This document shows, one piece after another, positions 1 to 4,943 of a stretch of DNA of 5,395 nt (position 1 is the stretch's first letter; each line of letters begins with the position of its first letter). The notes beneath the pieces are model-generated. The model was not told where the DNA came from. It ran no database searches and worked only from the letters and a program-made list of their open reading frames with translations. The translations under genes and the position numbers were made by a program. This DNA comes from JBMNTQ01 sp050945815 (GTDB taxonomy: Bacteria > Bacillota > Clostridia > Christensenellales > JBMNTQ01). The DNA lies in assembly GCA_050945815.1 (NCBI GenBank), contig JBMNTQ010000141.1, forward strand, positions 1 to 5,395, read 5' to 3'.

Positions 1-89
1 TCGACAAAATACTTATCGCGCTGGGTATCCTGTTTGTGGCTTATTTGGTGGTGAAAGGGATTAAAAAGAGGAAATCACGTAAAGAATAA
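1..89 (+). CDS. C-terminal end of a membrane-anchored protein (partial)
   Basis: This is the last 28 codons (first full codon at 3) of a gene that begins before the window, ending in TAA at 87-89. The visible peptide has a hydrophobic stretch of about 16 residues (ILIALGILFVAYLVVK) followed by a lysine/arginine-rich tail (KKRKSRKE). This is the pattern of a single C-terminal membrane helix with a positively charged cytoplasmic end. The other two forward frames stop at about 54 and 64 and give no sensible peptide. No family can be named from so little sequence. The gene converges on the lipoprotein gene to its right, with 32 bases between the stop codons and no convincing terminator there. Confidence 0.5.
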   Translation, partial: DKILIALGILFVAYLVVKGIKKRKSRKE

Positions 90-121
90 TCCCTTCGTTT
101 CGCGGAAGCTGAACCGGGTTA

Positions 122-535
122 TTAAAGGATTGCAGGTAATAAAAACAAAAGGCCGAGAACTCCGATGGAACCGATTATTACTCCGGGACCTATCCTGTGA
201 TTCTCAACCTTGACTATATTCTCCATCGGAACGGTAAGACGGTCATTTTCAACCGTTACTGATGTGAGTGGTTCGGCATAAATCCTTACCCTGGGGTTTT
301 TACTGATATCTTCGGCTTTATAAATAATCCCTGCATAATGGTTTCCGGCTTCGGTTACAGGCCTGATGATCCAGGTGCTGTCACCCGAATGGAAATAGTA
401 CAGGTCCTTCCGTTCACGGATGGAGGAAGGTTCTCCCGGCAGGCTTGTCCTGGAAGAGGAGCATCCTGAAATAGCTGTGGCAATGGCTGCCAGGATTGTT
501 ATAACAATAGTCGGATATCTGATAATGTTTGGCAT
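122..535 (-). CDS. Small lipoprotein of unknown function with a C-terminal hydrophobic segment
   Basis: The protein has 137 residues and I do not recognise the family. Residues 1-24 form a lipoprotein signal peptide: a short N-terminus with one arginine, a hydrophobic core (IVITILAAIATA), and the lipobox ISGC with Cys25 as the expected lipidation site, followed by a serine-rich linker. Residues 40-112 look like a small beta-rich domain with alternating polar and hydrophobic residues, including the stretch VTVENDRLTVPMENIVKVE. Residues 115-137 are a glycine-rich hydrophobic segment ending at the C-terminus (GVIIGSIGVLGLLFLLPAIL). A protein with both a lipid anchor and a C-terminal helix would be tied to the membrane at both ends. 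The gene is on the same strand as ogt but 65 bases downstream of it, so co-transcription is possible but unproven. The ATG at 535 gives a complete signal peptide and is the natural start. No clear ribosome binding site is seen. Confidence 0.75.
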   Translation of the reverse strand: MPNIIRYPTIVITILAAIATAISGCSSSRTSLPGEPSSIRERKDLYYFHSGDSTWIIRPVTEAGNHYAGIIYKAEDISKNPRVRIYAEPLTSVTVENDRLTVPMENIVKVENHRIGPGVIIGSIGVLGLLFLLPAIL

Positions 536-600
536 AAAACTAATATTTGGTTTATTTGTCTGGAAACCCCTTCAGGAGTATTTTTGTTCGCTTATGGTAC

Positions 601-1131
601 TCAGAACAGGATGCCGTTGACAGGCTTCCCTGAAAATTTCCTTTCATGATCTATTAGCCATTTCTTCTTGTCGAGACCGCCTCCATATCCCACCATCTCG
701 CCGTCGGAACCGATTACCCTGTGACATGGAATCACAATGGCGATCCGGTTTGATCCGTTTGCACCCGCGACAGCTCTGAATGCCCCGGGGTTGTTCATCA
801 TTTTCGCCTGTTCCAGGTACGAGATTGTCTCTCCGTAAGGGATCTTCTTTAGTGTTTCCCATACCTCACGCTGAAAGTCGGTACCCGGGGTTACCACTTT
901 AAGAGTGAATTCCTTGCGTTTCCCCCTGAAATACTCCTTAAGTTGTCTCCTGAGGGCCCTGAGATGCCTGTTGCTGCCGGGTTTGATTGTCGTGTTGAAA
1001 GTTAGGGCAAGCTTGTTGATTTCTGATTCCAGGCCAGGCCTGCTTGTGAATTCAAGAAAACATATGCCCTCTTTAATGGCAGCAGCTGCCATATCTCCAA
1101 GGGGCGTCTCTATGGTGATGGTCCTGATCAT
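601..1131 (-). CDS. ogt: Methylated-DNA--[protein]-cysteine S-methyltransferase (O6-alkylguanine-DNA alkyltransferase)
   Basis: This is a suicide DNA-repair enzyme that moves alkyl groups from O6-alkylguanine (and O4-alkylthymine) in DNA onto its own cysteine. It has 176 residues, normal for a stand-alone Ogt without an Ada regulatory domain. The active-site motif IPCHRVIG is intact, with acceptor Cys136 and His137. Measured from that cysteine, the other functional residues of human MGMT have exact counterparts: Tyr105 (human Tyr114), Arg119 as the nucleotide-flipping arginine finger (Arg128), Asn128 (Asn137) and Glu163 (Glu172). The residue after the asparagine is Arg rather than the usual Pro (SNRIAIVIPCHR), a mild departure. 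The usual N-terminal ribonuclease-H-like domain covers about residues 1-75. An AAAGG about 10 bases upstream of the ATG may help initiation. It starts 20 bases after the stop of the DUF3052-like gene, so the two are probably co-transcribed. Confidence 0.95.
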   Translation of the reverse strand: MIRTITIETPLGDMAAAAIKEGICFLEFTSRPGLESEINKLALTFNTTIKPGSNRHLRALRRQLKEYFRGKRKEFTLKVVTPGTDFQREVWETLKKIPYGETISYLEQAKMMNNPGAFRAVAGANGSNRIAIVIPCHRVIGSDGEMVGYGGGLDKKKWLIDHERKFSGKPVNGILF

Positions 1132-1151
1132 AATGCAGACCTTTCAATGAC

Positions 1152-1577
1152 TTATTTCTTCTTCGGATACCTTGAGGATTTTGACTTGATATATTTGATG
1201 TTCCTGAACCGGAGAGCCGACCACTCATCATTCACTGAAATAACTCTCGTTCCATAAAAATCCATGTCATTAAGCGACTGCCAGCCATTTTCCCGGTTCA
1301 GTTCCGAACTGCACTTCCCGGAACTCTTCTGATAACAGAACCATAAAACTCCGTTATCAACAAGGTTATGCAATACAAGCGGGGCAAATGCTTTCACCTC
1401 GGTAATCTTCCTTACAAAAATAAGCATGAACTCGTAGGGAAATCTCTGGTCTATTTCACTGTCGATCTGAACATCCCTGAGCTCATCATCTGAACCCAGG
1501 ATAAAATCCCTGCCGGCATTCATGACTACTATCCTTTTCTGTCCCTTGTAATTAAGTTTTTCAAGAAGAGTACTCAT
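1152..1577 (-). CDS. DUF3052-like protein of unknown function
   Basis: Read from the ATG at 1577 the protein has 141 residues. An in-frame ATG at 1610 would add 11 residues (MLNCHLKAGIR), but the start MSTLLEKLNYKGQKRIVVMN matches how I recall Bacteroidetes relatives beginning, so I prefer it. No clear Shine-Dalgarno sequence precedes either start. The sequence resembles DUF3052-type proteins: a first strand ending in a VMNA motif (residues 17-21), a central hydrophobic strand YEFMLIFV (48-55), the block NGVLWFCYQKSSGK (75-88), a GW at 98-99, and a C-terminal NDEWSALRFR (116-125). The tail is lysine-rich (KSKSSRYPKKK). The order of strands suggests an alpha/beta, Rossmann-like fold with no obvious catalytic motif. 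The family has no established function. It heads a probable two-gene unit with ogt. The family assignment rests on recalled motifs, not a search. Confidence 0.8.
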   Translation of the reverse strand: MSTLLEKLNYKGQKRIVVMNAGRDFILGSDDELRDVQIDSEIDQRFPYEFMLIFVRKITEVKAFAPLVLHNLVDNGVLWFCYQKSSGKCSSELNRENGWQSLNDMDFYGTRVISVNDEWSALRFRNIKYIKSKSSRYPKKK

Positions 1578-1623
1578 ACGGATACCCGCTTTTAAATGGC
1601 AATTTAACAAAAAATGTAATTGA

Positions 1624-1655
1624 TTGTTATCTTTCCCTTAAAAGATGTAACTTTA
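1624..1655 (+). promoter_or_regulatory. Candidate Bacteroidetes-type promoter for the thiamin-uptake operon
   Basis: TTG at 1624-1626 and TAACTTTA at 1648-1655 are separated by 21 bases. This fits the Bacteroidetes consensus of TTTG or TTG near -33 and TAnnTTTG near -7, with one mismatch in the last base of the -7 element. Transcription would begin at about 1660-1662, right at the 5' strand of riboswitch stem P1, which is a sensible arrangement. It is inferred from spacing and position only. Confidence 0.45.
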
Positions 1656-1659
1656 CATC
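1644..1659. repeat. Perfect 7-bp inverted repeat overlapping the -7 element (possible operator)
   Basis: GATGTAA at 1644-1650 and TTACATC at 1653-1659 are exact reverse complements separated by CT. The 2-base centre is too short for an RNA hairpin loop, so if functional it is more likely a binding site for a dimeric protein on DNA. It covers the whole candidate -7 element (1648-1655) of the riboswitch operon and lies in the divergent region upstream of the DUF3052-ogt unit. No regulator gene lies in the window. It could be chance. Confidence 0.35.
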
Positions 1660-1661
1660 GT

Positions 1662-1743
1662 CATTTACGGGGTGCCTTATTATTACGGGCTGAGATCATA
1701 CCCTTGCACCTGATCCGGGTAATGCCGGCGGAGGGAACAAATG
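1662..1743 (+). ncRNA. TPP riboswitch (THI element)
   Basis: This cis-acting leader RNA binds thiamin pyrophosphate and represses the downstream genes. The conserved blocks are present in order: GGGGTGCC at 1669-1676, the pyrimidine-sensing CTGAGA at 1690-1695, CACCTGATCCGGGTAATG at 1707-1724, and the closing GCCGGCGGAGGGAA at 1724-1737. P1 is closed by CATTT (1662-1666) with AAATG (1739-1743). P2 can form from GGGG (1669-1672) with the CCC near 1701, and P3 from GCC (1674-1676) with GGC (1688-1690) around an A/T-rich loop. P5 forms from CCGG (1715-1718) with CCGG (1725-1728). It lies 31 bases before the receptor start codon. No hairpin followed by a T-run is seen in that gap, so control of translation, or of transcription by a non-canonical mechanism, is more likely than a standard intrinsic terminator. 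Confidence 0.95.
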
Positions 1744-1774
1744 CACCCGGTATATAGTTTTAACTGATACGGAG

Positions 1775-4198
1775 ATGAAGAAAAAACTGTTTTTTCTGTC
1801 GTCGCTTATCCTGCTGGGTTCATTTTCCTATCATATGACAGGCCAGAGCCTCAGCGGAAAAGTTACCGACGTTGGTGGCGAACCACTCGCGGGCGCCGGA
1901 GTGCTTATTGAGGGAACTTTTACCGGTGTTCATACCGATGCCGCCGGAAACTACATTCTCACAGGACTTAAAGCCGGGTATTACACTCTGAGATATTCCT
2001 TCATGGGATATGAAACACAGATAAGGGAGATACATGTGACAGGAGATATGATAGAGGATGTGAGTTTGCGACTGAAAACCATTGTAACGAACGATGTCAT
2101 AATAAGCGCAACAAGGGCCGGGAAGGAAACTCCGCTTGCTTATTCAAATGTGGCAGGAGAAACACTGGAAAAAAACAACTCCGGTCAGGGAATACCTTTT
2201 CTCTTGAATCTTACACCTTCATTTGTCGGGACATCGGAGTCGGGAAACGGAATCGGATATACCAGTCTGAGGATCAGGGGAACTGATGCTTCAAGAATAA
2301 ATGTCACCATTGACGGAATTCCCCTTAATGATCCCGAATCGCAGCAGGTATTCTGGGTCGACCTGCCCGACCTGGCTTCCTCTGTCGATAATATTCAGGT
2401 ACAGAGAGGAGTGGGAACTTCATCAAACGGAGCCGGCGCCTTCGGGGCTTCAATAAACATCCAGACCAAAGGCATTGAGAACGAGCCATTTGCCACGATC
2501 AGCTCAGCTGCAGGCTCATACGGAACTTTTAGAAATAGCATTACCGCCGGAACTGGATTGCTGAAAGAGAGATTTGCATTCCAGATGCGCTGGTCCGATC
2601 TTAGAAGTAATGGCTATATTGCCAGAACAGGATCGGAACATAATTCAGCCTTGTTAAGCGCTCTATTCCGAACAGGGAAATCGCTTATAAAAGCTAATGT
2701 CATACTTGGAAAGGAAAAAACAGGGATAGGTTGGTGGGGTGTGCCGAAAGAGATGCTTCACATCGACAGACGTTATAATCCGGCCGGAGAATACACCGAT
2801 GATCTCGGGAATGTGCATTATTATGACAACGAAAGCGATAACTACACTCAGAATCACTACCATCTGATATTTGGCAGGAAAATAAATGAATACTTTTCCT
2901 TCAATTCCGCCCTTCACTATACTTACGGCAAAGGCTATTACGAAGAGTTCAGGGAGGATGAAAAGTACAGCAAATACGGTCTTCCGGAAGTGACTATCGG
3001 AGACCTTGCCATGAATGAGACCGACCTGATCCGTAGAAAATGGATGTCAAACGACTTTTACGGCCTGGTCTGGTCGCTGAATTACCGGAAAGATAAGATT
3101 GACTCAAAGCTCGGAGGCGGAATGAATCTCTATTCAGGCGACCATTATGGAAGGATTATCTGGATGAGATACCCTGGTTTAGCGGAGAGCAGTTATCAGT
3201 GGTATTTCAACAATGGAGAAAAAAAGGAAGCAAGCCTTTACGGAAAGATAAACTATTCATTAACGGATAAACTGTCGGCTTTTGGCGACCTTCAGTACAG
3301 GCATGTCAACTATTCGCTCAGGGGCGAAGACGACGATCTTAAGAATATCGGGCAGACTCATTCATTCCATTTTTTCAATCCTAAGGCAGGACTGTTCCTC
3401 AGGCTCTTTCCAGGACAGGAGGCTTTCCTTTCGCTGTCGGTGGCTAACAGGGAACCGACACGAACCGATTTCAAGGAGGCTTCGGGCGACAGTGAAGCAA
3501 CACCAAAACCTGAACGCCTTTACGATATTGAGGCCGGTTATGTTGTAAGATCGGCAAAGAGCTCGTCAGGCATCAACCTGTACGGAATGCTGTATCGCAA
3601 TCAGCTGGTGCCGACGGGCGAACTAAGCAATGTGGGTTATTCAATAATGACCAATGTCGAAAAAAGCTACCGGATAGGCGCCGAACTGACAGCAGGCTTC
3701 AAACCGGCAGATTTCATCGGTCTCGATTTGAACCTGACCCTGAGCAGCAACAAGATAGTTGATTTTGTAGAGCATTATATTGATTACAATACATCCGACT
3801 GGTCGGAGGAACACAGGAGCCTTCAGCTCGGTAAGGTTGATATAGCCTACTCGCCTTCAATTACAGGAAGCAGCGATCTGTATGCAAATATCCTGCCTCC
3901 CCTGAAACTGCATTTCATTACTAAATATGTCGGGAAGCAGTATTTCGACAACACCATGAACAGTGAAAGGATGCTGGAGCCATACATGGTCAGCGACATT
4001 ATGATCGATTTTGAACCGGTGATTAAAAACCTCAGGAGCGCCGGTATTCAACTTCTTGTAAACAATGTCTTCAATGCAAGGTATGTGAGCAATGCATATG
4101 GAGGCAACTGGTTTGAAGACGGAAAGGAACTTAGCTGGGCATATTATTTTCCTCAGGCAGGAACTAATTTTATGCTGAGGCTGGGACTGGAATTCTGA
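1775..4198 (+). CDS. TonB-dependent outer-membrane receptor, predicted thiamin transporter
   Basis: This 807-residue outer-membrane active transporter would be powered by TonB-ExbBD from the inner membrane. Residues 1-23 are a signal peptide (MKKKLFFLSSLILLGSF). Residues 25-100 form a CarboxypepD_reg-like domain (GKVTDVGGEPLAGAGVLIEGT, the GNYILTGLKAGYYTL motif). The stretch DVIISATRAG at about 107-116 resembles the TonB-box region. The plug covers about 117-233, with the typical LRIRGTDASRINVTIDGIPLND and VQRGVGTSSNGAGAFGASINI motifs. The rest is a beta-barrel rich in aromatic residues and ending in phenylalanine (LRLGLEF), the usual outer-membrane insertion signal. Substrate is inferred from context: a TPP riboswitch directly upstream and a PnuT-family gene 4 bases downstream. 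This matches the Bacteroidetes receptor called OMR1 or OMthi. The ATG at 1775 is the only start that keeps the signal peptide. GGAG abuts it with no spacer, so it is unlikely to act as a normal ribosome binding site. Confidence 0.93.
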   Translation: MKKKLFFLSSLILLGSFSYHMTGQSLSGKVTDVGGEPLAGAGVLIEGTFTGVHTDAAGNYILTGLKAGYYTLRYSFMGYETQIREIHVTGDMIEDVSLRLKTIVTNDVIISATRAGKETPLAYSNVAGETLEKNNSGQGIPFLLNLTPSFVGTSESGNGIGYTSLRIRGTDASRINVTIDGIPLNDPESQQVFWVDLPDLASSVDNIQVQRGVGTSSNGAGAFGASINIQTKGIENEPFATISSAAGSYGTFRNSITAGTGLLKERFAFQMRWSDLRSNGYIARTGSEHNSALLSALFRTGKSLIKANVILGKEKTGIGWWGVPKEMLHIDRRYNPAGEYTDDLGNVHYYDNESDNYTQNHYHLIFGRKINEYFSFNSALHYTYGKGYYEEFREDEKYSKYGLPEVTIGDLAMNETDLIRRKWMSNDFYGLVWSLNYRKDKIDSKLGGGMNLYSGDHYGRIIWMRYPGLAESSYQWYFNNGEKKEASLYGKINYSLTDKLSAFGDLQYRHVNYSLRGEDDDLKNIGQTHSFHFFNPKAGLFLRLFPGQEAFLSLSVANREPTRTDFKEASGDSEATPKPERLYDIEAGYVVRSAKSSSGINLYGMLYRNQLVPTGELSNVGYSIMTNVEKSYRIGAELTAGFKPADFIGLDLNLTLSSNKIVDFVEHYIDYNTSDWSEEHRSLQLGKVDIAYSPSITGSSDLYANILPPLKLHFITKYVGKQYFDNTMNSERMLEPYMVSDIMIDFEPVIKNLRSAGIQLLVNNVFNARYVSNAYGGNWFEDGKELSWAYYFPQAGTNFMLRLGLEF

Positions 4199-4202
4199 TG
4201 AT

Positions 4203-4865
4203 ATGAACGTTAGCGACTGGATAGCAACAAACTGGATAGAAATATTCGGAGCTTTAAGCGGCATAATCTACGTGTTTCTCGAGATAAGACAGAATATATG
4301 GTTATGGCCGGTTGGCATAGTAACCAGCGCCGTATATATTGTTGTCTTTTTTGCAAGCAAGTTCTATGCTGACATGAGCCTTCAGGAATACTACCTGATT
4401 ATGAGCTGCATAGGATGGTATTGGTGGGTGAAGGGCTCAGGGCACGGGTCTCAGAGCTCAGGGCACGGGGCACAGGGCGCAGGGCACAGGGCGCAGGGCG
4501 AAGAGCACGGGGCACAGGGTGCAGGGTCCGGGGGACTTCAGGTGACGAGGTTAAGACCGTTAACAGGTTTAGTGCTTGCAGCAGTGTTCATTTTGTCGTA
4601 TACCGGTATCTGGTTCATCCTGTCGAGGTTTACAGATTCACCTGTGCCGGGATGGGATTCCTTCATAACATCACTGTCGGCAATAGCCACCTGGATGCTT
4701 GCAAGAAAGATATATGAACACTGGTACCTCTGGATTGCTGCAAATGCCGCATCCGTGATGATCTTCGTTGTGCGGGGACTTTATCCCACGGTTATTCTCT
4801 ATGCAGTGTACCTTGTAATGTCGTTCGCCGGACTTAAAGTATGGAAGAGATCCATTTCAGCATAA
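4203..4865 (+). CDS. pnuT: PnuC/PnuT-family transporter, predicted thiamin uptake, with a repeat-encoded insert
   Basis: This 220-residue inner-membrane protein belongs to the PnuC family of vitamin facilitators. The PnuT branch moves thiamin, which is then trapped inside the cell by phosphorylation. About seven membrane helices are visible: near residues 12-28, 33-52, 59-76, 119-141, 152-167, 173-191 and 193-213. Family-like features are the aromatic cluster IGWYWW (70-75) and the C-terminal HWYLWIAANAASV (173-185) with GLKVW near the end. Residues about 78-111, between helices 3 and 4, are a low-complexity Gly/His/Ala/Gln insert encoded by a heptanucleotide repeat; this loop is variable in the family as I know it. 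It starts 4 bases after the receptor stop, so the two are translated from one riboswitch-controlled message. Thiamin rather than nicotinamide riboside specificity is inferred from that context. No thiamin pyrophosphokinase gene follows. Confidence 0.88.
   Translation: MNVSDWIATNWIEIFGALSGIIYVFLEIRQNIWLWPVGIVTSAVYIVVFFASKFYADMSLQEYYLIMSCIGWYWWVKGSGHGSQSSGHGAQGAGHRAQGEEHGAQGAGSGGLQVTRLRPLTGLVLAAVFILSYTGIWFILSRFTDSPVPGWDSFITSLSAIATWMLARKIYEHWYLWIAANAASVMIFVVRGLYPTVILYAVYLVMSFAGLKVWKRSISA
4433..4530 (+). repeat. Fourteen-unit heptanucleotide tandem repeat inside pnuT
   Basis: The tract consists of 14 consecutive 7-base units with consensus GGGC(A/G)CA and no insertion or deletion across 98 bases. 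The middle is the most regular: the 14-mer GGGCACAGGGCGCA occurs twice in a row at 4468-4481 and 4482-4495. Units at both ends are more degenerate (for example GGTCTCA at 4447, GAGCTCA at 4454 and GGGTCCG at 4524). Three units make 21 bases, so the encoded peptide also repeats every seven residues: GHGSQSS, GHGAQGA, GHRAQGE, EHGAQGA (residues 80-107). All three forward frames through the tract are free of stops. The composition is much more G-rich than the flanking pnuT sequence. Confidence 0.95.
4461..4534 (+). other. Potential G-quadruplex region on the coding strand
   Basis: Six GGG runs begin exactly 7 bases apart at 4461, 4468, 4475, 4482, 4489 and 4496, each followed by a 4-base spacer. 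This satisfies the classic G3+N1-7 rule several times over. A second set of four runs follows at 4509-4512, 4517-4519, 4524-4526 and 4530-4534. The G-rich strand is the coding strand, so the structure could form in the mRNA as well as in displaced DNA. Formation in the cell is not shown by sequence alone. Confidence 0.6.
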
Positions 4866-4875
4866 AATCACAGGC

Positions 4876-4896
4876 AAGCTTCTTTTGCTGAAGCTT
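4876..4896. terminator. Inverted repeat between convergent genes (weak bidirectional terminator candidate)
   Basis: AAGCTTC at 4876-4882 and GAAGCTT at 4890-4896 form a perfect 7-bp stem with a 7-base loop, 10 bases after the pnuT stop and 47 bases beyond the DAHP synthase stop. Its position between two converging genes suits a shared terminator. However, no T-run follows on the plus strand. On the minus strand only a short ATTTTAT appears about 8 bases on. Terminator function is therefore a guess from position and stem. Confidence 0.3.
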
Positions 4897-4943
4897 CAGG
4901 GAGCAAAGCTGTCCACATTACTTAAGCAATGAATAATAAATTG

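Noticed and set aside
90..121. Terminator between the partial membrane gene and the lipoprotein gene
   Set aside because: No convincing stem or T-run is present in these 32 bases.
576..602. GAGTA/TACTC stem after the ogt stop as a terminator
   Set aside because: The stem is only 5 bp with a 17-base loop and no T-run follows on the minus strand.
905..1150. Plus-strand open frame of 81 codons antisense to ogt
   Set aside because: The ogt frame carries every catalytic residue; this one has only composition-driven hydrophobic stretches.
1152..1610. Longer start (ATG at 1610) for the DUF3052-like gene
   Set aside because: The extra 11 residues look unlike family N-termini, and the ATG at 1577 gives a natural MSTLLEKLNYKG start.
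1611..1618. TACATTTT on the minus strand as a -7 box for the DUF3052-ogt unit
   Set aside because: It matches TAnnTTTG at all but the last base, but no TTG or TTTG lies at the required distance upstream, so the promoter is not supported.
3857..4264. Minus-strand open frame of 135 codons across the receptor/pnuT junction
   Set aside because: It is antisense to well-supported receptor sequence and to the pnuT start, with no recognisable domain.
4433..4530. Possible CRISPR-like array
   Set aside because: The units are 7 bases long and contiguous with no spacers. This is a simple tandem repeat.
4415..4717. Plus-strand open frame of 100 codons overlapping pnuT
   Set aside because: It is open mainly because the heptamer tract lacks stops in all three frames. 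Outside the tract it has no family-like sequence, while the pnuT frame has recognisable membrane helices on both sides.
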